Of a DNA stretch of 64,000 bases, positions 51,165-60,085 are shown piece by piece. The notes under the pieces were generated by a model, which saw only the letters and a list, made by a program, of their open reading frames with translations, searched no databases and was not told where the DNA came from. Within the stretch, counting starts at the first letter, position 1. Every line of letters starts with the position of its first letter. Position numbers and translations under genes: made by a program. Source of the DNA: Kitasatospora sp. NBC_01250 (lineage in GTDB: Bacteria; Actinomycetota; Actinomycetes; Streptomycetales; Streptomycetaceae); assembly GCF_036226465.1 (NCBI RefSeq), contig NZ_CP108476.1, positions 4,402,001 to 4,466,000 of the forward strand, read 5' to 3'.

Positions 51165-52106
51165 ATGTCCGCAGAGCTGGGCAGCACAGAGATCCACGGT
51201 GGTACGGCGGTTGCCGAGCACGCTCCGCAGCCGTCGGCGCAGCTGCCGCACCAGGCCGCGCCCGCACCGGCCGAACTGGCGGCACCGGACGCCGCGCCGG
51301 CACCGCAGTCCGGAGCGGCGGCGGCAGCGGCGGCGACAGCGCCCGGCCTGGACACCCGCACCCTGTCCCGTTCGCTCTTCCGGCGCCTGGCCACCCTGCC
51401 GGCCGACAGCGCCGAGCACGCGTACGTCCGCGACACCCTGATCGAGCTCAACCTGCCGCTGGTGCGCTACGCCTCCGCCCGCTTCCGCAGCCGCAACGAG
51501 CCGATGGAGGACATCGTCCAGGTCGGCACGATCGGCCTGATCAAGGCGATCGACCGGTTCGACCCGGACCGCGGGGTGGAGTTCCCCACCTTCGCGATGC
51601 CCACCGTGGTCGGCGAGATCAAGCGCTTCTTCCGGGACACCAGCTGGTCGGTGCGGGTGCCGAGACGACTGCAGGAGCTGCGCCTGGCGCTGACCAAGGC
51701 GGGCGACGAGCTGGCCCAGCGCCTGGACCGCTCCCCCACCGTGGCCGAGCTGGCGGTGTGCCTGGGGGTCAGCGAGGAGGACGTGGTCGAGGGCCTGGCC
51801 GTCGGCAACGCCTACACCGCGAGCTCGCTGGACTCCACCCCCGGCGAGGAGGACGGCGACGGGCCGCTGGCCGAGCGCCTGGGCTACGAGGACCTCGCGC
51901 TGGAGGGCGTGGAGTACCGCGAGTCGCTCAAGCCGCTGCTGGCCAAGCTGCCACCCCGGGAGCGGCGGATCATCATGCTGCGCTTCTTCGGCAACCTGAC
52001 CCAGTCGCAGATCGGCGAGGAGATCGGCATCTCGCAGATGCACGTCTCCCGGCTGCTGACCAAGACCCTCACGCAGCTGCGCGAGGGTCTCACCAGCGAG
52101 GGCTAG
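51165..52106 (+). CDS. Second SigB/SigF-type sigma factor (SigN-like by position)
   Basis: 313 residues with regions 2-4 as above: NLPLVRYASARFRSRNEPMEDIVQVGTIGLIKAIDRFDPDRGVEFPTFAMPTVVGEIKRFFRDTSWSVRVPRRLQELRL and LPPRERRIIMLRFFGNLTQSQIGEEIGISQMHVSRLLTKTL. It is clearly paralogous to the sigma gene just upstream. ATG 51165 with GAGGGGG upstream; an ATG at 51090 would add residues without sigma-like character. Its TAG stop lies inside the CTAG target duplication of the adjacent IS element, so the gene ends where it did before insertion. Confidence 0.92.
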   Translation: MSAELGSTEIHGGTAVAEHAPQPSAQLPHQAAPAPAELAAPDAAPAPQSGAAAAAAATAPGLDTRTLSRSLFRRLATLPADSAEHAYVRDTLIELNLPLVRYASARFRSRNEPMEDIVQVGTIGLIKAIDRFDPDRGVEFPTFAMPTVVGEIKRFFRDTSWSVRVPRRLQELRLALTKAGDELAQRLDRSPTVAELAVCLGVSEEDVVEGLAVGNAYTASSLDSTPGEEDGDGPLAERLGYEDLALEGVEYRESLKPLLAKLPPRERRIIMLRFFGNLTQSQIGEEIGISQMHVSRLLTKTLTQLREGLTSEG

Positions 52107-52164
52107 CTGTACTGACCACGGAGGTTGGTGACAGAGCTCACGGCGTGGTGATCTTGAAATGAGT

Positions 52165-52222
52165 GAGGGCCTTCTGGCTCGGTGTGGATTGCGACATCTG
52201 CACCGACTTCAGAAAGGCCCTC
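52165..52222 (+). promoter_or_regulatory. Long hairpin covering the transposase ribosome site
   Basis: GAGGGCCTTCTG (52165-52176) pairs with CAGAAAGGCCCTC (52210-52222, one bulged A). The right arm contains the AAAGG ribosome site and ends directly at the transposase ATG. In a transcript coming from the sigma gene this stem would hide the start site; a transcript starting inside the IS would lack the left arm. Confidence 0.6.
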
Positions 52223-53176
52223 ATGCCACACCGTAACGCACCCCTGACCGAGACCGGACGCCTGCGCCTGGCCCGCTGCGTGGTCGAGGACGGCTGGCCC
52301 CTGCGCCGGGCCGCCGAACGCTTCCAGGTCTCACCGACCACGGCCAAGCGCTGGGCCGACCGCTACCGCGCACTGGGCGAGGCCGGCATGACCGACAGGT
52401 CCAGCCGACCCCACCACAGCCCCCGCCGGACCCCGACCCGCACCGAGCGGCGGATCATCAAGGTCCGCGTCCTGCGGCGCTGGGGCCCGGCCCGCATCGC
52501 CTACCTCCTGCGACTCAACCCGGCCACCGTGCACCGGGTCCTGACCCGCTACCGCCTCGCCCGCCTGGCCCACCTGGACCGCGCCACAAGCCGGCCGATC
52601 CGACGCTACGAACACAGCGCGCCGGGCGAGTTGGTCCACGTCGACATCAAGAAGCTCGGCAACATCCCCGACGGCGGCGGCCACAAAACCCTGGGCCGCC
52701 AGGCCGGCCGCAAGAACCGCTCCGCAGCCGGATACAGCTACCTCCACAACGCCGTCGACGACCACTCCCGCCTGGCCTACAGCGAGATCCTGCCCGACGA
52801 ACGCAAGGACACCGCCGCAGCGTTCTGGACCCGGGCGAACGAGTTCTTCGCCCGGGCCGGGATCACCGTGAAGCGCGTGCTGACCGACAACGGCTCCTGC
52901 TACAAGTCCCACCCCTGGCGCGACGTCCTCGCCGCCGCCGGGATCACCCACAAACGAACCCGGCCCTACCGCCCGCAGACCAACGGCAAGGTCGAACGCT
53001 TCAACCGCACCCTGCTCGACGAGTGGGCCTACGCAAGGCCCTACCGCACCGAGCAGGAACGACGCGACGCCTACCCCGCCTGGCTCCACACCTACAATCA
53101 CCACCGCGGACACACCGCACTCGCAGGCAAGCCACCCGCCAGCCGCGTCCCCAACCTCACGGGTCAGAACAGCTAG
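52223..53176 (+). CDS. IS481-family transposase (DDE)
   Basis: 317 residues. N-terminal HTH region (RLARCVVEDGWPLRRAAERFQVSPTTAKRWADRYRALG), then HVDIKKLG with the first Asp, the second Asp in RVLTDNGSCYKS and the Glu in YRPQTNGKVERFNRTLLDEWAY, giving the rve/DDE catalytic triad. The TAG stop is made by the last base of the element plus the flanking target: AGC then TAG, with CTAG from the target duplication. A longer reading from 52163 is open but the ATG with AAAGG is the likely start. Confidence 0.95.
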   Translation: MPHRNAPLTETGRLRLARCVVEDGWPLRRAAERFQVSPTTAKRWADRYRALGEAGMTDRSSRPHHSPRRTPTRTERRIIKVRVLRRWGPARIAYLLRLNPATVHRVLTRYRLARLAHLDRATSRPIRRYEHSAPGELVHVDIKKLGNIPDGGGHKTLGRQAGRKNRSAAGYSYLHNAVDDHSRLAYSEILPDERKDTAAAFWTRANEFFARAGITVKRVLTDNGSCYKSHPWRDVLAAAGITHKRTRPYRPQTNGKVERFNRTLLDEWAYARPYRTEQERRDAYPAWLHTYNHHRGHTALAGKPPASRVPNLTGQNS

Positions 53177-53231
53177 CGCGAGACCGAGGGCCGGCGCGAG
53201 ACCGGCGGGGGCCGGCGCGAGCGCCCGAGGG

Positions 53232-54158
53232 TCATCGGCCTTCGTCGCCGAGCAGGTTCTTGCGCAGCCCGGCCAGCACCGCCTCGTCCAGGCCCAGACC
53301 CTGCTGCCAGAACTCCTGGAAGCCCGCCCAGCCGGACTCGACCTCGGCGAAGGCGGCGTCCAGGTAATCGCGGTGGGCGGTGAACATCGGCAGCAGCAGC
53401 GAGGGGTCCGCCATCAGGCCGCGGGTGCCGAAGCTGTCCACGATGTGCTCGACGATCGCGGCGGAGCGCACGTTGGTCAGCAGGTAGTCCTCGTAGACCG
53501 TCTCCCGGTCGACGCCGAGCGCGGTGAGCAGCAGCGCGGCGGTCCAGCCGGTGCGGTCCTTGCCCGCGGTGCAGTGGAAGAGCACCGGCGGGCTGTCGGG
53601 GCCGGCCAGCAGCCGCAGCGTGGCGGCGAACCGCTCCCGGGCCACCGGATCGGTGACGAACCAGCGGTAGAGGCCGACCATGATCTGCGCGGCCCGCCCC
53701 TCGCCGAGCAGCGCGTGCTGCTTGACCGGGTCGCGGTCGGCCAGCGCGTCGCGCAGCGCGACGTAGATGTCGAAGTCGGCGGCGAAGATCGGCAGGTGGT
53801 GCAGGGTGATGCCGTCCGGGTCCGCGGCGCTGACGCTGAGCGGCTCGGCGGACAGCTCCACGGCCGTGATGTCGGCCACCGGCAGGCCGGGCACCCGGTC
53901 CGGGCCGGCCTCGCGGACCTCGTCCAGGCTGCGCAGGTCGACCACGTGGCGCACGCCGAGCCCGGCGAAGACCGCCTGGTCCTGCTCGGCGAGCCGGTTC
54001 AGCCCGTCGCTGCGCAGCGCGACGCCGCTGCGCAGCACCCGCCCGTCGACGGTGCGGTAGCCACCGAGGTCACGGGCGTTGACCGCGCCCGCCAGGCCCA
54101 GGCTGCGCGCGGCCAACTCCTCGGCGGCGGTACCGGTCCGCTCGGGCTGCTCGGTCAC
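53232..54158 (-). CDS. Tyrosine/dual-specificity protein phosphatase
   Basis: 308 residues. The P-loop VLFHCTAGKDRTGWTAALLLTALG contains the CxxxxxR signature. LGGYRTVDGRVLRSGVALRSDGLNRL and HVVDLRSLDEVREAG near the N-terminus are typical of bacterial Tyr phosphatases of the MptpB/PtpB group, which also take phosphoinositides or Ser/Thr substrates. GTG 54158 chosen for its GGAGGA ribosome site 5 nt upstream. Confidence 0.92.
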   Translation of the reverse strand: MTEQPERTGTAAEELAARSLGLAGAVNARDLGGYRTVDGRVLRSGVALRSDGLNRLAEQDQAVFAGLGVRHVVDLRSLDEVREAGPDRVPGLPVADITAVELSAEPLSVSAADPDGITLHHLPIFAADFDIYVALRDALADRDPVKQHALLGEGRAAQIMVGLYRWFVTDPVARERFAATLRLLAGPDSPPVLFHCTAGKDRTGWTAALLLTALGVDRETVYEDYLLTNVRSAAIVEHIVDSFGTRGLMADPSLLLPMFTAHRDYLDAAFAEVESGWAGFQEFWQQGLGLDEAVLAGLRKNLLGDEGR

Positions 54159-54319
54159 GGGTTCCTCCTGCGCTGCTGACGGTCCTGGTTCGACCAAGGG
54201 TACGAAGCCGGCGGCCCTTCCGATCAGCCGGGAGCACCCGGCCGGTGGCCGTATACGACATATTCCGACAGGTGAGACATCTTCATAAAACGAAAATTGT
54301 CATGATCTGATCGTTTTCT

Positions 54320-54340
54320 GCCACCTTAAAGCCACCTTAA
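54320..54340. promoter_or_regulatory. 11-bp-spaced direct repeat in the polysaccharide-locus promoter region
   Basis: GCCACCTTAA occurs at 54320-54329 and 54331-54340, an 11-nt period that places both on one face of the helix. It lies in an AT-rich stretch (54270-54420) about 200 bp upstream of the deacetylase gene. This resembles an activator site of the PhoP or similar OmpR type (tandem 11-mers). The 390 bp from 54159 to 54549 contain no other gene I can support. Confidence 0.45.
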
Positions 54341-54549
54341 CGACTAACGGGTGACCAACGTGGCTCGGAAGTGAACGTCTCTGACAGATTCGCTGCACTC
54401 TCACTCAATCGGCGTAAAAAGCCGGTAGTTCTGCCGCACGATGGTCCGCAGCGCCGAGCACGGTCGACCGTCCCCGGCGCTGGGGGTTGTTCAAGGTCAC
54501 AGGGGTGGACGCGGGGGCAGTCCACCCTTCTCAGGGAGGAACACCGAAC

Positions 54550-56784
54550 ATGGGTCGAGCGACCCGTCGTGCTGCCGCCTGCGCGGCAGCCGGTCTGCTG
54601 GCCGCAGGGCTGCAGACCACCACTGCCTTCGCCGCACCGCAGAACCGAATCGACCTGACCGTGCTGGTGGTCGACGACGGCGGTCCCGCCACCGCCGCGA
54701 TCACCGCCGAACTGGCCAGTGAAGGCACCCCGTACACCGTGGTGAAGCTGTCGGACCCCAACCGTCCGACGATCACCCCGGCCTTCCTCAGCGACACCGT
54801 GAACGGTGCCCCGCGGGCGAAGTTCCAGGGCGTCGTACTGCCCAACGAGAACCCCTTCGGCACGGGTTCGACCGAGATGACCGCGCTCGCCTCCTACGAG
54901 GCGACCTTCGGCATCCGCCAGATCGACGCCTACACCTACGCCAACCCCAACGTCGGCCTGAACTGGGCCCAGAACCCGGGCTACATCGGCTCGTTGGACG
55001 GCACCCAGGGGGCGGTCACCCAGGCCGGCCTGACCGGCCCCTTCGACTACCTCAGCGGCAGCGTCCCGTTCGAGCAGCCCCAGCCGGGCGTCTCGACCAG
55101 CTACGGCTACCTGGCCACCCCGCTGGCGACGCTGCCCGCCGGCGCCTCGTTCACCCCGCTGGTGGACGCCCCGATCCCGGGCAGCACCGCGCGCGGCTCG
55201 CTGGTCGGCGAGTACGACCACGACAGCCGCAAGGAGCTGGTGGTCACCTTCGTCTACAACCAGTACCAGCAGCAGTACCGGCTGCTGGCCCGCGGCTTCG
55301 TGGACTGGCTGACCCAGGGCGTCCACCTCGGCTACGACCGCAACTACTTCGCGGTCCACGTGGACGACCTCTTCCTCTCCGACGACCGCTGGAACACCAC
55401 GCTCAAGTGCACCCCGGGTGACGTCACCTGCCCGCCGGGCAGCGACAACACCGACACCGACCCGATCCGGATGACCCCCTCCGACGTCAACACCCTGGTG
55501 GCGTGGGAGAAGGCGAACAACTTCACGGTCGACTTCGCCTTCAACGGCGGCGGCGTGTCGGACTGGGAGCAGGACAACAACACCACCACCGACCCGCTGC
55601 TGAACGCCTTCAAGGCGAACTCCGGCTCGTTCCGGTTCATCAACCACACCTGGGACCACCCGTTCCTCGGCTGCGTCCAGAACGTCACCGTGGTGCCGTG
55701 GCAGTGCACCACCGACGCCGGCGGCAGCGACGTCTGGGTCGACCAGGCCACCATCCAGAACGAGGTCCAGGAGAACACCGCCTGGGCCAAGCAGCAGGGC
55801 CTGCCGACCGACCCGACCGAGCTGATCACCGGTGAGCACTCCGGCCTGGTGACGCTGCCCCAGCAGCCCACCGACAACCCGAACCTCGCCCCCGCGCTGG
55901 CCGCCGACGGCATCAAGTGGACCGCCTCGGACGCCTCCCGCGAGCCGAACCAGCGCGCGGTGGGCTCCTCCACGCTGACCGTGCCGCGGTACCCGATGAA
56001 CGTGTTCTACAACGCGGGCCACACCAACGAGGAGGTGGACGAGTACAACTGGATCTACACCAGCAAGGCCCAGGGCGGCAGCGGCATCTGCGAGACCTCG
56101 GGCAACTCCACCTGCCTGCCGGCCCCGCTGGACACCACCACCGGCTACGCCTCGTACATCGTGCCGATGCAGACCAAGATCGACCTCGGCTACGTGACGA
56201 ACAACGACCCGCGGCCGAACTTCATCCACCAGTCCAACTTCGCCGAGGACCAGATCGCCTACCCGGTGCTCAACTCGATCCTCGACACGTACAAGAGCCT
56301 CTACGCGGCCAACACCCCCATGGTGAACATGCGGGAGAGCCAGATCGGCACCGAGCTGCAGAAGCGTTCCGCCTGGAACGCGGCGGTCGCGGCCGGAAAG
56401 GTGACCGCCTACCGGATCGGCAACACGGTCACCGTGCAGGCGCCCGCCGGGGTGCAGGTCGAGGCCACCATGCCGACCGGCACCACGCAGCAGCAGCTGC
56501 TCGGCAGCTCGGCCTTCGGCACCGCCTACGCCGGCACGCTCTCCGGCTGGGTCGCCCCGGGCGCCTTCCAGGGCTCCGTGACGCTCCAGCTGGCCGCCGC
56601 GGCGACCCCGAGCTCGGTCAAGGCGCCGGCCGCCACCGTCGCCGCTGCCGCCACCGCGGCGCAGAAGACCGCCAAGGCGCCGAAGACCACGGTGCCGGCC
56701 GGCACGGCCAAGGCCGTTCCGGTCGCGCCGGGCGACACCCAGCGCACCAAGTCGCCGTCGCTGGTTCCGGCCAGCAGCAAGTAG
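54550..56784 (+). CDS. Secreted Agd3-like (CE18) carbohydrate deacetylase
   Basis: 744 residues. Signal peptide (RRAAACAAAGLLAAGLQTTTAFA, cleaved near residue 32). An N-terminal domain (IDLTVLVVDDGGPATAAITAELASEG...) and a deacetylase domain with NYFAVHVDDLFLSDDRWNTT (metal Asp) and FRFINHTWDHPFLGC (His-His) follow. This is the layout of Agd3, the fungal deacetylase of galactosaminogalactan, and its bacterial relatives. It would deacetylate an N-acetylhexosamine polymer outside the cell. A Lys/Ala/Pro tail ends the protein. ATG 54550 has GGGAGGA upstream. Confidence 0.85.
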   Translation: MGRATRRAAACAAAGLLAAGLQTTTAFAAPQNRIDLTVLVVDDGGPATAAITAELASEGTPYTVVKLSDPNRPTITPAFLSDTVNGAPRAKFQGVVLPNENPFGTGSTEMTALASYEATFGIRQIDAYTYANPNVGLNWAQNPGYIGSLDGTQGAVTQAGLTGPFDYLSGSVPFEQPQPGVSTSYGYLATPLATLPAGASFTPLVDAPIPGSTARGSLVGEYDHDSRKELVVTFVYNQYQQQYRLLARGFVDWLTQGVHLGYDRNYFAVHVDDLFLSDDRWNTTLKCTPGDVTCPPGSDNTDTDPIRMTPSDVNTLVAWEKANNFTVDFAFNGGGVSDWEQDNNTTTDPLLNAFKANSGSFRFINHTWDHPFLGCVQNVTVVPWQCTTDAGGSDVWVDQATIQNEVQENTAWAKQQGLPTDPTELITGEHSGLVTLPQQPTDNPNLAPALAADGIKWTASDASREPNQRAVGSSTLTVPRYPMNVFYNAGHTNEEVDEYNWIYTSKAQGGSGICETSGNSTCLPAPLDTTTGYASYIVPMQTKIDLGYVTNNDPRPNFIHQSNFAEDQIAYPVLNSILDTYKSLYAANTPMVNMRESQIGTELQKRSAWNAAVAAGKVTAYRIGNTVTVQAPAGVQVEATMPTGTTQQQLLGSSAFGTAYAGTLSGWVAPGAFQGSVTLQLAAAATPSSVKAPAATVAAAATAAQKTAKAPKTTVPAGTAKAVPVAPGDTQRTKSPSLVPASSK

Positions 56785-56793
56785 GCGGCGAGA

Positions 56794-56862
56794 AGCACCA
56801 CAGGTGAGTTCAGCACCACTGGTGAGTCAGCGCCACAGGTAAGTCAGCACCACAGGTAAGTC
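56794..56862. repeat. 17-18-bp imperfect tandem repeat, four copies
   Basis: Four head-to-tail units of the type AGCACCACAGGTAAGTC occur at 56794, 56812, 56829 and 56846. Fragments continue downstream. They lie between the deacetylase stop and the glycosyltransferase start. Not a recognised family; could be a binding-site array or simple slippage. Confidence 0.7.
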
Positions 56863-56998
56863 AGTACGACCAGCACCACGCGTACCACCGGCACCACAAC
56901 GCGGCGGTACGGGCTCCGCGGCGACCCCGCGCGAGCCCGTACCAGTGCCGCGCCCGGCCGCCACCGGGCGCAGCCGATTTGGGGGGAAGGGAAGCAAG

Positions 56999-58450
56999 AT
57001 GCGTGTCACCTTGCTCACCGAGGGGACGTATCCGCACGCGCACGGCGGCGTCAGCGTCTGGTGCGACCAGCTCGTCCAGGGCATGCCCGACGTGGAGTTC
57101 GACGTCATCGCGGTGACCGGCACCGGCAGCGAGGCCCTGGCGTGGGAGCTGCCCCCGTGGGTCCGCTCCGTCACCACCGCCCCGCTCTGGGGCCCGCCCG
57201 CTCCTGGGAAGGCACCGCGCGGACGCGAGCTGCGCCGGTTCCTGGACGCCTACGAGCGGTTCCTGCACTCGATCCTCGACCCGGTCTACGCCACGCACTT
57301 CGGCACCGAGCTGTACGGCTTCGCCGACTTCGCCCGGCGCGGCCTGCTCGGCCCGGCGCTGCGCAGTGAAGGGGCGCTGCGCACCCTGCAGGAGGTCTGG
57401 CGCCGGCCCTACCTGCCGACCGCCGAGGCCGAACCGAGCCTGCACGACGCCCTGCACGCCACCGACCTGCTGGAGCACGCGCTGCGCCCGCTGTCCGTGG
57501 CGGTGCCCAGCCAGGGGGTGGCGCACGCGGTCAGCGGGGGGCTGGCCGCCCTGCCCGGACTGATCGCCGCCCAGCAGCACAACGTGCCGTTCCTGCTCAC
57601 CGAGCACGGCATCTACTTGAGGGAACGTTACCTCGGCTACCGGACCGGCCCCTACCGCTGGCCGGTCAAGGCGCTGCTGCTCGGCTTCTACCGGATGCTC
57701 GCCGAGGAGAGCTACGCGCGTGCGGCCCTGGTCACCCCGGGCAACCGCTACAACCGGCGCTGGGAGGAGCGCGGCGGCACCCCCTCGGCCAACATCCGCA
57801 CCGTCTACAACGGCGTGGACCCCGACCTCTTCCCCGCCGCCGGGCCCGAGCCCGAGCTGCCCACCATGAGCTGGGCCGGGCGGGTCGACCCGATCAAGGA
57901 CCTGGAGACCCTCATCCGCTGCTTCGCCCTGGTCAGGGCCGAGATACCGGAGGCCCGGCTGCGCCTGTTCGGCGGCACCGCACGGGGCGCCGAGGGCTAC
58001 CGGGACGGCTGCATCAAGCTCGCGGCCGACCTCGGGCTGGGCGACTCGGTGGTCTTCGAGGGCCGGGTCGAGGAGATCAAGGACGCCTACGCGGCCGGCA
58101 GCATCGTGATGCTCAGCAGCATCAGCGAGGGCTTCCCGTTCACCCTGATCGAGGCGATGTCCTCGGGCCGGGCCACGGTCTCCACCGACGTCGGCGGGGT
58201 GCGCGAGGCGGTGGGCGACACCGGACTGGTGGTGCCGCCGCGCGAGCCGGAGCCGATGGCGCGGGCCGCGCTGACCCTGCTGCGCGACCCGCAGCTGCGC
58301 GCGACCATGGGCGCCGGCGCCCGGGTGAGAGTGGTCGAGCAGTTCACCCTCAGACAGACGATCGACGGCTTCCGCGGCATCTACACCGAACTGCTGGGCG
58401 CGGCCGGGCAGTCGGCCAAGCTCCAGCCGGCCGCGGAGGGTGCGGCGTGA
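56999..58450 (+). CDS. PelF-like GT4 glycosyltransferase
   Basis: 483 residues, cytoplasmic. LLTEGTYPHAHGGVSVWCDQLVQGMPDVEFDVIAVTG is the PelF opening; HNVPFLLTEHGIYLRERY, NGVDPDLF, SWAGRVDPIKDLETLIRCFALV and EGFPFTLIEAMSSG (EX7E of GT-B retaining enzymes) follow. PelF polymerises UDP-GalNAc/GlcNAc in Pel synthesis. Its neighbour is the deacetylase, whose substrate it probably makes. GGGGGGAAGGG lies upstream of the ATG. Confidence 0.88.
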   Translation: MRVTLLTEGTYPHAHGGVSVWCDQLVQGMPDVEFDVIAVTGTGSEALAWELPPWVRSVTTAPLWGPPAPGKAPRGRELRRFLDAYERFLHSILDPVYATHFGTELYGFADFARRGLLGPALRSEGALRTLQEVWRRPYLPTAEAEPSLHDALHATDLLEHALRPLSVAVPSQGVAHAVSGGLAALPGLIAAQQHNVPFLLTEHGIYLRERYLGYRTGPYRWPVKALLLGFYRMLAEESYARAALVTPGNRYNRRWEERGGTPSANIRTVYNGVDPDLFPAAGPEPELPTMSWAGRVDPIKDLETLIRCFALVRAEIPEARLRLFGGTARGAEGYRDGCIKLAADLGLGDSVVFEGRVEEIKDAYAAGSIVMLSSISEGFPFTLIEAMSSGRATVSTDVGGVREAVGDTGLVVPPREPEPMARAALTLLRDPQLRATMGAGARVRVVEQFTLRQTIDGFRGIYTELLGAAGQSAKLQPAAEGAA

Positions 58451-58523
58451 ACGAGCGAAGCGAGTTCACCGTGCAGGGCGGCGTGTTCCGCTCCGTGGCT
58501 GCCGAGCGCAGCGAGGTGGACGC

Positions 58524-60020
58524 ATGAGTGGCCCCCTGAGGCTTGTCCCCGATGAGGGGACCCCGGGCTGGGCCGAGGAGACGATGCGGCTGCGCACCCT
58601 GCCGCGCCGCCGCCCCGCCGACCAGCCGCGCCCCGATGTCTCGCCCGACCCGCTGGACGAACTCGCCGAGCGGCTCGCCGAGTTGTGCGCCGACGCGGTC
58701 CACCCGTACGAGATCGCCGCGTTCCTGGAGTCGGACGGTCTGACCGACGAGCAGGCCGCGCTGGTCTACGGCCGTCCCGACTCCTTCACCCTGGCCGAGG
58801 ACCTGTTCGACAAGGTCGCCCGCCGCTACCCGGGACCGGCGCCGGCCAGCGCCGACCCCTGGCGGGCCGATCCGTGGCGCTGCCTGGTGCGCGGCCTGGT
58901 CTTCGCGCTGCCCGGTCTCGGCTACCTGCTCGGCGCCGACTTCTTCAGCACCCACCGGCTGCGCTTCGGCCTGCCCTCGGGCATGGCCGCGCTCGCCGCC
59001 GCCACGCTGCTCAGCTGGGCCTTCAACCAGGCACTGGCGTACCGCGCCTACGGCTGGCTGAGCCTGGGCGAGCGCCGCTCGGCCGCCCGGGCGCTGGCAC
59101 TGGGCGCGCCGGTCGGTGCCGCACTCGCGGCGGGCACCGGCTGGGTACTGGGCGGGCCGCTGGCCGCGCTGCTCTTCACCATCGGGCAGTCCGGCTACCT
59201 GGGTGCGGCGACCGCGCTGCTGGTGCTCGGCAAGGAGCGGCTGCTGCTGGCCGCGCTGGCCCCCTCCACCGTCGGCGCCGTGGTGGTCCTGGAGGTCCGG
59301 CTGCCCACCTGGGTCAGGGTGGCGATCCTGCTCGCCACCCTGGCCGGCACGCTCGGCCTGGCCGGCCGGCAGCTGCGGCTCTGCCTGGCGCAGCCCGGCG
59401 GCGGCCGGCGCAGCGGTCCGGCCTGGCACCTCACCGGCTCCGCCGGGCTGTTCGGCCTGGCGGTCGGCACGCTGACCATGCTCGCCGGGCTGGGTCCCAC
59501 CCTGCACCACGCGCTCCGGCCCGCCGGCCCAGCGCCGGCGCCCTCGGCCACCGGGCCCTGCCTGGTGGCGCTCACCCTGAGCCTGGGCCTGGCCGAGTGG
59601 CTGCTCTACCGCTACCGCAGCCTGGCCACCGCAGCGCTGCGCACCAGCGCCAGCCCCGCCGCCTTCCGCCGGCGCACCGCGCTGGTGCTCGCCTGCTGCC
59701 TGCTCGGCTACCTGGCCTTCGTGACCGCACTGGCCCTGGGCGCCGACGCGCTGTGGGCGCACACACCCCCGATCGGTACGACCCAGCTGACCGACCTGCT
59801 GCTGCTCGCCGCCGCCCTGTGGACGGCGCTGCTGCTGCAGGCCCTCTCGGTCGCCTGGCGCACCGCCGGCCTCTGCCTCGCGGCGGCCGGGTACGAGGTC
59901 CTCGCCCTGCTGAGCGGCGGCGACCCGCAGGAACTCCAGTTGTACGGCTGCGGAGCAGCCGCCGTGCTGCTGATACCGCTGGCCGTGATCGTCCTCGGCC
60001 GCACCACCCGGCACCGCTGA
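58524..60020 (+). CDS. Multi-pass membrane protein, putative polymer export partner
   Basis: 498 residues. A 110-residue cytoplasmic N-terminus (with a helical segment LDELAERLAELCADAVHPYEIAAFLESDGLTDEQAALVYG) precedes about 12 hydrophobic helices. Position and topology resemble PelG, the membrane partner of PelF, but I see no clear PelG motif. Polymer export or flipping is an inference from context. ATG preceded by GCGAGGTGG. Confidence 0.7.
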   Translation: MSGPLRLVPDEGTPGWAEETMRLRTLPRRRPADQPRPDVSPDPLDELAERLAELCADAVHPYEIAAFLESDGLTDEQAALVYGRPDSFTLAEDLFDKVARRYPGPAPASADPWRADPWRCLVRGLVFALPGLGYLLGADFFSTHRLRFGLPSGMAALAAATLLSWAFNQALAYRAYGWLSLGERRSAARALALGAPVGAALAAGTGWVLGGPLAALLFTIGQSGYLGAATALLVLGKERLLLAALAPSTVGAVVVLEVRLPTWVRVAILLATLAGTLGLAGRQLRLCLAQPGGGRRSGPAWHLTGSAGLFGLAVGTLTMLAGLGPTLHHALRPAGPAPAPSATGPCLVALTLSLGLAEWLLYRYRSLATAALRTSASPAAFRRRTALVLACCLLGYLAFVTALALGADALWAHTPPIGTTQLTDLLLLAAALWTALLLQALSVAWRTAGLCLAAAGYEVLALLSGGDPQELQLYGCGAAAVLLIPLAVIVLGRTTRHR

Positions 60021-60085
60021 ACAGCACCGCTGCACCAGCACCGCCAATGCGCCATCCCACCACTCAGAGAGGGCAGTTCTCCCAG

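Larger units (their letters stand above)
52103..53176 (+). mobile_element. IS481-family insertion sequence with CTAG target duplication
   Basis: The element proper runs from 52107 to 53172 (1066 bp). Terminal inverted repeats are CTGTACTGACCACGGAGG on the left and, read inward from the right, CTGTTCTGACCCGTGAGG (about 18 of 22 matching over the full repeat). Both ends are flanked by CTAG (52103-52106 and 53173-53176), a target known for IS481. It carries one transposase. It inserted at the stop codon of the second sigma gene without changing its reading frame. Ends and transposase look intact, so it may be active. Confidence 0.88.

Noticed and set aside
53177..53231. Second IS end or repeat array after the IS element (GGCCGGCGCGAG twice)
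   Set aside because: Short GC-rich direct repeats without relation to the inverted repeats of the IS.
58524..60020. PelG itself
   Set aside because: Topology and position fit, but no PelG-specific motif could be recognised, so it is kept as a generic membrane partner.
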